Assembly: GCA_937884705.1 (NCBI GenBank)
Contig: CAKZYL010000381.1
Coordinates: forward strand, 1 to 33,912
Direction of reading: 5' to 3'
DNA length: 33,912 nt
Source: an uncultured Roseovarius sp.
Lineage (GTDB): Bacteria; Pseudomonadota; Alphaproteobacteria; Rhodobacterales; Rhodobacteraceae
Both the position numbers and the translations under genes were made by a program. The notes below the pieces were generated by a model. That model was not told the origin of the DNA, ran no database searches, and was given only the letters and a program-made list of their open reading frames with translations. Positions 15,927-23,305 of the stretch are shown in pieces. How positions within the stretch are numbered: position 1 is the first letter of the stretch; each line of letters starts with the position of its first letter.

Positions 15927-17495
15927 CTAGGACACATCTTTGTAGCTGATCTCACGGCGATCCGACCCACCTACCTTCTCGCGACGCACCAAAAGGCGGT
16001 TCAGCGCCACCACATAGGCTTTGGCAGAAGCCACAACCGTGTCAGTGTCTGCAGATTGGCCCGTGGCCACGTAGCCATCCTCTTCCAATCGCACGGTCAC
16101 TGTGGCCTGGGCATCCGTGCCCTCAGTTACGGCATGCACTTGATAGAGCGACAGGCGCGCAGTGTTGGGGTGCAGCGCGCGCACCGCGCGGAAGGTGGCA
16201 TCCACGGGGCCGTCGCCGGTCTCTGTGGCAGACACTTCTTGGCCGTCGATCGACATCACCAGGTCCGCCTTCGCCTTACCAGACGTGCCGCACATGACAG
16301 CCAATGACGAGATCAGGAGACGATCGTTCTCCAGATCCTCACCCGCGGTCACGAGCGCGATCAGATCTTCGTCGTAAACCTCTTTTTTGCGATCCGCGAG
16401 TTCTTTAAAGCGCACGAACACGTCGTTGAGCTGATTGTCGGCCAGTTCATAGCCCAGATCGCTGAGCTTGGAGCGCAAGGCAGCACGACCGGAATGCTTG
16501 CCCATCACGATATTGGTCTCTGTTAGGCCCACATCTTCGGGACGCATGATCTCAAAGGTCTCGGCGTTTTTGAGCATGCCATCCTGATGGATGCCAGATT
16601 CGTGTGCGAAGGCGTTTTTACCGACGATGGCTTTGTTGAACTGCACGTTGAAGCCAGACACCGTCGCGACACGCCGGCTGACATGCATGATCTTTGTTGT
16701 GTCGATATCGGTGTAATAGGGCATGATATCGCCCCGCACCTTCATCGCCATAACCACTTCTTCCAGAGCGGTGTTGCCAGCCCGTTCGCCCAATCCGTTG
16801 ATGGTGCATTCGATCTGGCGCGCGCCACCCGCCACAGCGGCCAGTGCATTGGCCGTCGCCATGCCGAGATCGTTGTGACAGTGAGTGGCAAATACCACCT
16901 CATCAGCGCCCGGCACCTCTGCGATCAGGCGCGCAATGAGATCAGCGCTTTCGACCGGGGCCGTGTATCCCACCGTGTCTGGGATGTTGATCGTGGAGGC
17001 CCCGGCTTTGATCGCGATGTCGACCACGCGGGCCAGGTAATCCCATTCCGTGCGGGTGGCATCCATGGGTGACCATTGCACGTTGTCGCAAAGGTTGCGC
17101 GCATGGGTGACCGTTTCGTGAATGCGATCGGCCATTTCGTCTTTGGTCAGGTTAGGGATGGCCCGATGCAGGGGGGACGTGCCGATGAAAGTGTGAATGC
17201 GCGGGCGTTTGGCGTGCTGTACCGCCTCCCAGCAGCGATCAATGTCTTTGATATTGGCGCGGGCAAGCCCGCAGATGATGGCGGTCTCGGCGCGCTTTGA
17301 GATCTCGCTCACAGCCTGAAAATCGCCCTCGGATGCAATGGGGAATCCCGCCTCAATGATGTCCACGCCCATCTCATCCAAGAGCCCCGCGATCTCGAGC
17401 TTTTCATTGTGGGTCATGGTGGCGCCGGGGCTTTGTTCGCCGTCGCGCAGAGTGGTGTCAAAAATGACGACTCTGTCTTTGTCGGAATTGGTCAT
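15927..17495 (-). CDS. leuA: 2-isopropylmalate synthase
   Basis: First committed enzyme of leucine synthesis: it condenses acetyl-CoA with 2-oxoisovalerate in the cytoplasm. It has 522 residues. The TIM-barrel starts with IFDTTLRDGEQSPGATM (about 10-26, metal-binding Asp). The metal-ligand motif THCHNDLGMATANALAAV is near 202-219, and NGLGERAGNTALEEVVM follows. The C-terminal region from about 390 matches the leucine-feedback LeuA regulatory domain. The ATG at 17493-17495 has only a weak AGAG ribosome site. A leucine leader peptide, alternative RNA stems and a promoter-like element lie immediately upstream, so expression is expected to respond to charged tRNA-Leu, in addition to enzyme feedback by leucine. 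Confidence 0.97.
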   Translation of the reverse strand: MTNSDKDRVVIFDTTLRDGEQSPGATMTHNEKLEIAGLLDEMGVDIIEAGFPIASEGDFQAVSEISKRAETAIICGLARANIKDIDRCWEAVQHAKRPRIHTFIGTSPLHRAIPNLTKDEMADRIHETVTHARNLCDNVQWSPMDATRTEWDYLARVVDIAIKAGASTINIPDTVGYTAPVESADLIARLIAEVPGADEVVFATHCHNDLGMATANALAAVAGGARQIECTINGLGERAGNTALEEVVMAMKVRGDIMPYYTDIDTTKIMHVSRRVATVSGFNVQFNKAIVGKNAFAHESGIHQDGMLKNAETFEIMRPEDVGLTETNIVMGKHSGRAALRSKLSDLGYELADNQLNDVFVRFKELADRKKEVYDEDLIALVTAGEDLENDRLLISSLAVMCGTSGKAKADLVMSIDGQEVSATETGDGPVDATFRAVRALHPNTARLSLYQVHAVTEGTDAQATVTVRLEEDGYVATGQSADTDTVVASAKAYVVALNRLLVRREKVGGSDRREISYKDVS

Positions 17496-17515
17496 GGGGG
17501 ATCTCTTTTCAAATG

Positions 17516-17590
17516 TCCTAAGCTGGCGGCGCGGGTCTCATCCTCTGAGCGGTCGCGCCGGATCAGGGCACGCTCAGAGGCGGCTTAGGA
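17516..17590 (-). promoter_or_regulatory. Putative leucine attenuator stems upstream of leuA
   Basis: Read on the minus strand, CCTCTGAGCG (17580-17571, spanning the end of the leader peptide) pairs perfectly with CGCTCAGAGG (17551-17542). GGCGCG (17559-17554) can instead pair with CGCGCC (17533-17528); this stem overlaps the first, so the two exclude each other. A further pair, TCCTAAGC (17590-17583, at the leucine codons) with GCTTAGGA (17523-17516), would close the whole region 20 bases before leuA. The layout resembles transcription attenuation or ribosome-site masking. No U-tract follows the last stem, so the exact mechanism is open. Confidence 0.65.
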
Positions 17591-17639
17591 GCAGCAGGAG
17601 AGAAAGACAAGCGAATGGCCTGCCTTTGATGGGTGTCAT
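17574..17639 (-). CDS. leuL: Leucine leader peptide of leuA
   Basis: A 21-codon reading frame that starts MTPIKG and ends LSLLLLLSRL. Seven of its last ten residues are leucine, five of them consecutive (CTC CTG CTG CTC CTA). AGGA lies five bases before the ATG. The TGA stop falls inside the first arm of the attenuator stem at 17571-17580. A ribosome that stalls at the leucine run would cover one arm of the alternative stems. The frame is short, but the leucine run, ribosome site and position 78 bases before leuA together make chance unlikely. The symbol is given by role. Confidence 0.85.
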   Translation of the reverse strand: MTPIKGRPFACLSLLLLLSRL

Positions 17640-17663
17640 ATGATCCTGCGAAGTCATTGGTGC

Positions 17664-17692
17664 ACTATAGGCTGAGCTTGTGCATTTGCCTA
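17664..17692 (-). promoter_or_regulatory. Sigma-70-like promoter of the leuA leader
   Basis: On the minus strand TAGGCA (17692-17687, four of six matches to the -35 consensus) is followed after 17 bases by TATAGT (17669-17664, five of six matches to the -10 consensus). Initiation about seven bases later would give a leader mRNA of roughly 20 bases before the leucine leader peptide. The position between the nadE stop and the leader peptide fits. Confidence 0.55.
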
Positions 17693-17753
17693 GATGTGTT
17701 GCGCGAGAAAGCGGGAGCGCTCGTCGCTTCCTTTCGGGCGCGCCTCGCTTGTG

Positions 17754-19412
17754 TCAGATGCTGTCGCGGAACCGGTTTACGATTGGATAGCGACGATCCA
17801 GCCAGAAGGCGCGTTTGGACAGCCGCGTGCCGGGCGCGGACTGGAAACGCTTGTATTCTGCAATGTAGATGAGGTGTTCGACGCGATTGGCATCCTCGCG
17901 CGTGTATCCCGCGTTGATGCAGTCTTCGATTGAACCATCCTGATCAATCAGAATGTCTAGGATCCCGTCCAAAACAGGGTAATCGGGAAGAGAATCGCTG
18001 TCTTTCTGGTCGGGCTTGAGCTCTGCCGAGGGCGGTTTTTCAATCACACGTACCGGGATCACCTCACCCGAAGGCCCCATCATCCAAGGTCTGTGGTTTT
18101 CGTTGCGCCAGCGGCAGATCTCAAAAACTCGGGTTTTATAGAGGTCTTTGATCGGGTTATAGCCCCCCGACATATCGCCGTAGATCGTCGCATAACCCAC
18201 CGCGACCTCGGATTTGTTGCCCGTGGTCAGCAACATCTCTCCGAATTTATTGCTGAGCGCCATCAAAAGCAGCCCACGCAGCCGCGATTGCAGGTTTTCT
18301 TCGGTGATGTCGGGCTCTCTGCCTTCAAAAAGCGGCGCCAGAGTGTTGGTCACCGCGTCGCGGCCTTCTTTGATCGGCACGTAATCGTATCGCGCGCCCA
18401 AGTTCTCAGCGACCGCTTTCGCGTCCTCCAGTGATGATTGCGATGTGTACTCGGATGGCAGCATCACACAGCGGACATTTTCGGGTCCCAAGGCATCGGC
18501 GGCGATCGTGGCCACGATGGCACTGTCGATCCCGCCCGAGAGGCCCAACAGGACCTGAGAGAAACCAGTCTTTCGCAAATAGTCCCTGAGCGAAAGCACC
18601 ATGGCACGGTAGTCCAGCTCATAGGCGTCGGGAATCGAGGCCAACGCTCCTTTGACTGCACGCCAGCCGCCCGGGCCGCGCACAAGATCAAGCTGTGTGA
18701 TCGCCTCTTCCATAACCGGCATTTGCAGCGCCAGCTCTCCACCGGGGTTGAGCACAAAGGTGCCGCCATCAAACATCTGATCATCCTGGCCGCCCACCAG
18801 ATTGAGGTAGATGAGCGGCAGACCGGTTTCGACCACGCGGGCGACCATCAGGTTCTGGCGCTCCTCCAACTTGTTTCGGTAGTAAGGCGATCCATTGGGC
18901 ACCAGCAAAAACTCCGCGCCCGTCTCTGCCAAGGTCTCTGACACCTCCATATGCCAGGCATCTTCGCAAATCGGGCTGCCCACGCGCACACCGTCCACCA
19001 CGTAAGGCCCGCCCAATGGCCCTGCATCGTAGACCCGCACTTCGTCAAAGACGGTTTCATTGGGCAACTCGTGTTTGAGCACGCAGGTTTGGATCTGTCC
19101 TTTTTTAAGAATGTAGTACCCATTGTGCAGCGCACCATCCACAACAGCTGGGCCCCCGATGGCCAAGGCCGGACCGTCGGCACAGTCCTTGGCCAGTGCC
19201 TCTATCGCCCGGATCGCGGCATTGTGAAAGGCGGGCTTCACCACCAGATCCTGGGTGTTGTAGCCCGTGATGAACATCTCCGGCAGCGCCACCAGCTGCG
19301 CCCCAGCCGCGCGTCCCTCCTCCCAAGCGGAGCGGGCCAAGGCCGCGTTGCCAGCAATGTCTCCAACGGTCGCATTGAGTTGCGCCAAAGTGATGCGGAA
19401 ACGGTCTGTCAT
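17754..19412 (-). CDS. nadE: Glutamine-dependent NAD+ synthase
   Basis: Last step of NAD synthesis: it amidates nicotinic acid adenine dinucleotide with ATP, using ammonia from glutamine, in the cytoplasm. The protein has 552 residues and two domains. The N-terminal nitrilase-type glutaminase has Glu in LPEMFITGYN (about 44), Lys in CVLKHELPN (about 113) and Cys in GSPICEDAWH (about 150). The C-terminal synthetase has the pyrophosphate loop LGLSGGIDSA near 290 and the NAD-binding segment LLTTGNKSEVAVGYAT. The ATG at 19410-19412 has AGGAG about twelve bases upstream, a long spacing. It is divergent from the MORN gene and followed on its strand by the leuA leader. Confidence 0.96.
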   Translation of the reverse strand: MTDRFRITLAQLNATVGDIAGNAALARSAWEEGRAAGAQLVALPEMFITGYNTQDLVVKPAFHNAAIRAIEALAKDCADGPALAIGGPAVVDGALHNGYYILKKGQIQTCVLKHELPNETVFDEVRVYDAGPLGGPYVVDGVRVGSPICEDAWHMEVSETLAETGAEFLLVPNGSPYYRNKLEERQNLMVARVVETGLPLIYLNLVGGQDDQMFDGGTFVLNPGGELALQMPVMEEAITQLDLVRGPGGWRAVKGALASIPDAYELDYRAMVLSLRDYLRKTGFSQVLLGLSGGIDSAIVATIAADALGPENVRCVMLPSEYTSQSSLEDAKAVAENLGARYDYVPIKEGRDAVTNTLAPLFEGREPDITEENLQSRLRGLLLMALSNKFGEMLLTTGNKSEVAVGYATIYGDMSGGYNPIKDLYKTRVFEICRWRNENHRPWMMGPSGEVIPVRVIEKPPSAELKPDQKDSDSLPDYPVLDGILDILIDQDGSIEDCINAGYTREDANRVEHLIYIAEYKRFQSAPGTRLSKRAFWLDRRYPIVNRFRDSI

Positions 19413-19562
19413 GGCGCAGTGCTCTCCTGGTTTGGCGTTGATTTAGCAGATGGGCAGGCAAGGGAAAGCGGATTTGGCCGAAACACGTTGTCACGCCCGG
19501 GTGCCTCAATTAACATTTCGCCTCATACAAACGGTTCGAATGACCGCATATGAGAGGCAAAG

Positions 19563-20987
19563 ATGACCCACAGGCTGATGGCCCCTTTCGCGATGACCCT
19601 CGCTTTGGCAGCAACACCCATGGCGCTTGCGCAAGAAGGGACGGTGCAAACCAAGCAATATGAAGATGGCGGCATCTACGAGGGAACGTTCAAAGACGGG
19701 CTCCAGCATGGAACCGGAACCTACACGCTGCCAAACGGGTACGAATACACCGGTGAATGGGTCGACGGTGAAATTCGCGGCCAAGGCCGCGCGGTTTTCC
19801 CCAATGGCTCCGTTTATGAAGGCGAGTTTGCGAAGGGCAAACCCGAGGGCGTGGGCATGATCACCTTCACCGACGGGGGCACTTACGAAGGCGAATGGCT
19901 CGACGGTAAAATCACTGGAAACGGTCTGGCGATCTATGCCAACGGCGTGCGCTATGAGGGCGGCTTCCTCAATGCGATGCATCACGGACGGGGGCGCATG
20001 GAGAGCCCAGGTGGATACATCTATGACGGGGAATGGTCCGAGGGGGTGAAAGACGGAGCGGCCGAGATCACCTACCCTGATGGCGCCGTTTATGAAGGTC
20101 AGGTGACGAACGGCGCGCGTGAAGGCGAAGGCACGCTCAGCATGCCAGATGGGTTGATTTATGCCGGACTTTGGAAAAATGGACAGATCGACGGCCAAGG
20201 TCGGCTGACGCAGCCCAATGGCGATGTCTACCAAGGTGATCTTGTCAGCGGCAAACGCCAGGGTCAGGGCCGTGTGGTCTACAATAATGGCGACATCTAT
20301 GAAGGCGCATTTCTGGATGATCGGCGCCACGGCGAGGGCAGTTTCGTGGGCACCGATGGCTACCGCTATGAAGGAGACTGGGCGGAAGGCCGGATATCAG
20401 GTCAGGGACGTGTCACTTATCCCGACGGGTCCATCTATAGTGGCAGTTTTGCTGATGATCTGGCGAATGGGACGGGCACCATCACCTATCCAGACGGATC
20501 AACCTATGAAGGCGAATGGTCCAATGGGGTGATAGACGGTGAAGGCGTCGCGCGCTACCCAAATGGATTGGTCTATGAAGGGCAATTCGTGAATGCGCGC
20601 AACGAAGGCTTCGGCATCATGACCTACGAAGACGGCTATCGATACGAAGGCGAATGGCTAGATGGACAGCGTCATGGTCAGGGTATTGCCACCTATCCCG
20701 ATGGTACGGTGTACGAAGGCGCATTTTCCGACGGTCAAAGAGACGGCATGGGCAAGATCACTATGCCTGATGGCTTCACCTATGACGGTCAGTGGTTGGA
20801 AGGGGAAATTTCAGGCATGGGCGTTGCGAGCTACACAAACGGCGACGTCTATGACGGTACGTTCCTACGCGGCAAACGACAGGGTCAAGGCACCATGCGA
20901 TACGCCACAGGAGAAGAGGCCTCAGGAAACTGGCAGGATGGCGCTCTCGCCACTGCAACGGAAGGGTCCGAGGCACAGACGGAATAG
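19563..20987 (+). CDS. Exported protein built of about 18 MORN repeats
   Basis: 474 residues. A signal peptide (MTHRLMAPFAMTLALAATPMALA, cleavage before QEG) sends it to the periplasm or outside. From about residue 33 to 455 it consists of 23-residue MORN units of the form PNG-x-x-Y-x-GEW-x-x-G-x-x-x-G-x-G. I count 18 full units and a degenerate nineteenth (ATGEEASGNWQDG). There is no second domain, only a short acidic C-terminal tail. MORN arrays form extended single-layer beta sheets. In eukaryotes and in some bacterial proteins they bind lipids or act as scaffolds; which applies here is not visible. GAGAGG lies about five bases before the ATG. It is monocistronic: divergent from nadE and convergent with the dehydrogenase at 21033. 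Confidence 0.93.
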   Translation: MTHRLMAPFAMTLALAATPMALAQEGTVQTKQYEDGGIYEGTFKDGLQHGTGTYTLPNGYEYTGEWVDGEIRGQGRAVFPNGSVYEGEFAKGKPEGVGMITFTDGGTYEGEWLDGKITGNGLAIYANGVRYEGGFLNAMHHGRGRMESPGGYIYDGEWSEGVKDGAAEITYPDGAVYEGQVTNGAREGEGTLSMPDGLIYAGLWKNGQIDGQGRLTQPNGDVYQGDLVSGKRQGQGRVVYNNGDIYEGAFLDDRRHGEGSFVGTDGYRYEGDWAEGRISGQGRVTYPDGSIYSGSFADDLANGTGTITYPDGSTYEGEWSNGVIDGEGVARYPNGLVYEGQFVNARNEGFGIMTYEDGYRYEGEWLDGQRHGQGIATYPDGTVYEGAFSDGQRDGMGKITMPDGFTYDGQWLEGEISGMGVASYTNGDVYDGTFLRGKRQGQGTMRYATGEEASGNWQDGALATATEGSEAQTE

Positions 20988-21032
20988 GCCTCGCACTCTT
21001 GCTATTTGATGTCTGAGCAGGGAGGGTGAGCG

Positions 21033-21698
21033 TCACCAGGGGATTGATTTTCCTTGCCAGTCGAAAAAGCCACCAGTGTCGTCAACCGATAGGCTTTGGA
21101 CCACAGATATCAAATTTTGCGCTGCCTCGCTTGGCGGCACGGCAGGGTGACGCCCAACATATTTTTCCGTGAACGAGGTCGCCACCGTCCCCGGATGAAG
21201 CGCCACGCAAATCACCTGTTTGTGGCTGCGCCCAAGCTCTATGGCTGCGCCATGCATCATCTGATTGAGTGCGGCCTTGGCGGTGCGATAAGAATACCAT
21301 CCCCCCAGGCTGTTATCCCCGATAGAGCCAACGCGTGCCGAGAGGGCGGCAAAAACCGCTCTGCGATCACGCGGCAGAAGTCGAATTGCATGCTTCAGGA
21401 TAAGCGACGGACCCACACAGTTGAGGGCAAACTGATCCATCATCGCCTGCCGGGTTAGGTTTTTGATGGATCTTTCGGGGCGCGCGCCTTCTATCTCCAA
21501 AGCGCCGGTCGCCACGAAGATAAGGTCATACGTGCCTGACAACGGGGACAAAGCTGCCGCTATGGATGCTTCATCGGTGACATCAAGTTGGTGGGTAGAG
21601 CGCGACAGACCTGTGACCGCCACGCCCGTCTGCGAAAGGGCCTCTGTGAGCGCTGCGCCGATGCCGCCAGACGCGCCAATGATGAGTGCGTTTTCCAT
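21033..21698 (-). CDS. CsgA-like short-chain dehydrogenase/reductase
   Basis: 221 residues with a Rossmann fold. The coenzyme loop GASGGIGAALTEAL is at 8-21. The usual NNAG is changed to VATGAL (about 63-68). The catalytic Ser lies in ALSARVGSIGDN and the Tyr/Lys pair in YSYRTAKAALN (about 139-149). The short length and the AALSARVGSI motif resemble the C-factor (CsgA) branch of atypical SDRs. Substrate unknown; a cytoplasmic NAD(P)-dependent oxidoreductase. On the same strand it follows the metallo-beta-lactamase-fold gene, but a strong hairpin separates them, so it probably has a separate promoter. Confidence 0.88.
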   Translation of the reverse strand: MENALIIGASGGIGAALTEALSQTGVAVTGLSRSTHQLDVTDEASIAAALSPLSGTYDLIFVATGALEIEGARPERSIKNLTRQAMMDQFALNCVGPSLILKHAIRLLPRDRRAVFAALSARVGSIGDNSLGGWYSYRTAKAALNQMMHGAAIELGRSHKQVICVALHPGTVATSFTEKYVGRHPAVPPSEAAQNLISVVQSLSVDDTGGFFDWQGKSIPW

Positions 21699-21777
21699 GC
21701 AGTCGAGTTAGCCGCATATCTTCTTCGATCAACCCCTGTCGGGATCCAAACGAGCACGCGCCGTTTGAAAGGGAACA

Positions 21778-21802
21778 CACAGAATTTCTCAAAAATTCTG
21801 TG
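21778..21802. terminator. AT-rich stem-loop downstream of the MBL-fold gene
   Basis: CACAGAATTT (21778-21787) pairs perfectly with AAATTCTGTG (21793-21802) over a five-base loop. It lies 15 bases after the stop of the MBL-fold gene on the minus strand and before the start of the SDR gene. The T-run lies inside the stem rather than after it. It resembles the AGAAT/ATTCT arm of the convergent element at 23248-23305. Probable transcript end, or one member of a dispersed palindrome family. Confidence 0.55.
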
Positions 21803-21816
21803 GGCCTGACCCGTGA

Positions 21817-22734
21817 TCAAAGCATCAATTGGTAGGAACTGGGCACGTATCGAAACCCGCCGTCTTTTGCCTCGACATAGCCCACGGCAGGCCAAGGCAT
21901 GTGATAGCCCGTAAAGGCCAGGTTGTCGGTTGCGATCATGTCAAGCAGCCGTCGTCGGGTTTTGGCGGCAGCTTCTTTATCGATGTCAAAACGCACATGC
22001 CAGTCCGGATGCGCCAAAGACCACACGTAGTGATTGGCAAAATCGGCCGCGATCAAAAGCTGTTGGCCTTCGGATTCCAGCATATGCACCATGTGACCCG
22101 GTGTATGCCCAAAGGCTGCCATGGCCGTGTGGCCTGAAAATCCGCTCGCCCCGTCACCCACCATCGAGATTTTGTCTGCCAAGGGGCGCACCTTGCCCTC
22201 AAATGCATCACTTTTTTCTTTGGCCCAATAATCAAATTCTGCCTGACCTGCAAAAAGCTGAGCGTTGTTAAACGTCTCGCCCGCGTCTCCCATCAAACCG
22301 CCAATATGATCGCCATGCATATGGGTGAGCACCACCATATCCACCTGATCCGCGCTGTAGCCAGCGTCCTCAAGGGCAGCTGTGATAGAGGCGGGGCTCA
22401 AACCTGTGTCGAAGAGCACCAGCTTTTCACCGGTATTGGCAACCACGGGCGTGAAAAAGAACTGGGCCTGGTCAGTGGGAATGTTGGCCGCGGCGGACGC
22501 GGCGGCAAAATCCTCTTTCGACGCATTGAGACCAAAAATCGACTGTGGCTCTCCGCGTGCAACGGTGCCAGACAGCAACATCGTGACCTCAAATGCGCCC
22601 AGTTTGAAGCGACGGTGAAGCGGCGTGCTCACGCCCTTCATGGGTGCATCCGCCCAACCTGCCGCCGGCAAGAGCGGTAATGCGGCAACCCCGCCCATAA
22701 CGGCGCGACGGGTGAGATCTGTAGGTTGGGTCAT
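21817..22734 (-). CDS. Tat-exported metallo-beta-lactamase-fold hydrolase
   Basis: 305 residues. The Tat signal is LTRRAVMGGVAALPLLPAAGWA (twin arginine at 9-10), so export is in folded form. The zinc-binding motif HMHGDH is at 138-143 (His138, His140, Asp142, His143), with further ligands His214 (HTPGH), Asp231 (AADFANH) and His278 (GYHMPWP), giving a complete dinuclear site. Family members include lactonases and other hydrolases; the long spacing and extended N-terminus recall AHL-lactonase-like exported proteins, but the substrate is not determined. The frame extends 49 codons upstream; the ATG at 22732-22734 was chosen because GGAGG lies eight bases before it and the Tat motif follows immediately. 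Confidence 0.9.
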   Translation of the reverse strand: MTQPTDLTRRAVMGGVAALPLLPAAGWADAPMKGVSTPLHRRFKLGAFEVTMLLSGTVARGEPQSIFGLNASKEDFAAASAAANIPTDQAQFFFTPVVANTGEKLVLFDTGLSPASITAALEDAGYSADQVDMVVLTHMHGDHIGGLMGDAGETFNNAQLFAGQAEFDYWAKEKSDAFEGKVRPLADKISMVGDGASGFSGHTAMAAFGHTPGHMVHMLESEGQQLLIAADFANHYVWSLAHPDWHVRFDIDKEAAAKTRRRLLDMIATDNLAFTGYHMPWPAVGYVEAKDGGFRYVPSSYQLML

Positions 22735-22843
22735 GGCATATCCTCCGTATTGAGCGTGAGGTAGCACACAGCAATGGCGCGACCATACCAATCGCACTAT
22801 CGTGAAAGACGAACCGCCCGCATGCCCGTTGGGAAGACACATC

Positions 22844-23248
22844 ATGGCTGACGCGCTAGACCTGCTTCTCTCATCCATCAAACACGCGCGCAGACGCGCA
22901 GATGCCCAAGCTCTATTGCCGTTTTTTCAGGATGTGACCGGGTATGACCCTGTGATTTGGAGCGGATCGATCATTGGGTTTGGGCGATATCACTACACCT
23001 ACGACAGTGGGCGAGAGGGCGATTTCCTGGCGACAGGCTTTGCCCCGCGCAAAGCGTCCATGTCGATTTACATCCTGCCAGGATACCAGGATTACAGTGA
23101 GATACTCTCGCGCCTCGGCCCGCATAAAACCGGAAAGGCCTGCCTTTACATCACCCGGCTCGACCTTATCGATATGACGGTTCTCAGAGAGCTGATCCAA
23201 ACGGGTTTGAGAGATCTATCCCGGATGTATCCTGTCTATCCGATCTAG
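22844..23248 (+). CDS. DUF1801-like protein
   Basis: 134 residues from the chosen start. DALDLLLSSIKHARRRADAQALLPFFQDVTGYDPVIW, split here as a reading guide, gives the helical N-terminal part. SIIGFGRYHYTYDSGREGDFLATGFAPRKASMSIYIL is the core of the DUF1801/YdhG-like fold. The family is related to the iron-chaperone-like frataxin-fold group, but no ligand residues are certain here. It is cytoplasmic. A GTG 42 bases upstream is also in frame, but it lacks a ribosome site; the ATG at 22844 has GGGAAG about seven bases ahead. The stop codon forms the edge of the three-way palindrome shared with the convergent methyltransferase gene. Confidence 0.8.
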   Translation: MADALDLLLSSIKHARRRADAQALLPFFQDVTGYDPVIWSGSIIGFGRYHYTYDSGREGDFLATGFAPRKASMSIYILPGYQDYSEILSRLGPHKTGKACLYITRLDLIDMTVLRELIQTGLRDLSRMYPVYPI

Positions 23249-23305
23249 GGCGCCGAAATCTTTGAAAGATTTCGGTCCGCATTCTTTCAAAGAATGCGTG
23301 CGCCC
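23248..23305. repeat. Three-way-junction palindrome at a convergent gene end
   Basis: An outer stem GGGCGC (23248-23253) with GCGCCC (23300-23305) encloses two perfect ten-pair hairpins with single-base loops. These are CGAAATCTTT-G-AAAGATTTCG (23254-23274) and CGCATTCTTT-C-AAAGAATGCG (23278-23298). Only four bases are unpaired between the stems. The TAG stop of the plus-strand gene supplies the first base, and the TGA of the minus-strand methyltransferase lies in the second hairpin. It works in both strands equally, has no U-tract, and looks like a bidirectional end element or a mobile palindrome that became fixed here. Confidence 0.75.
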
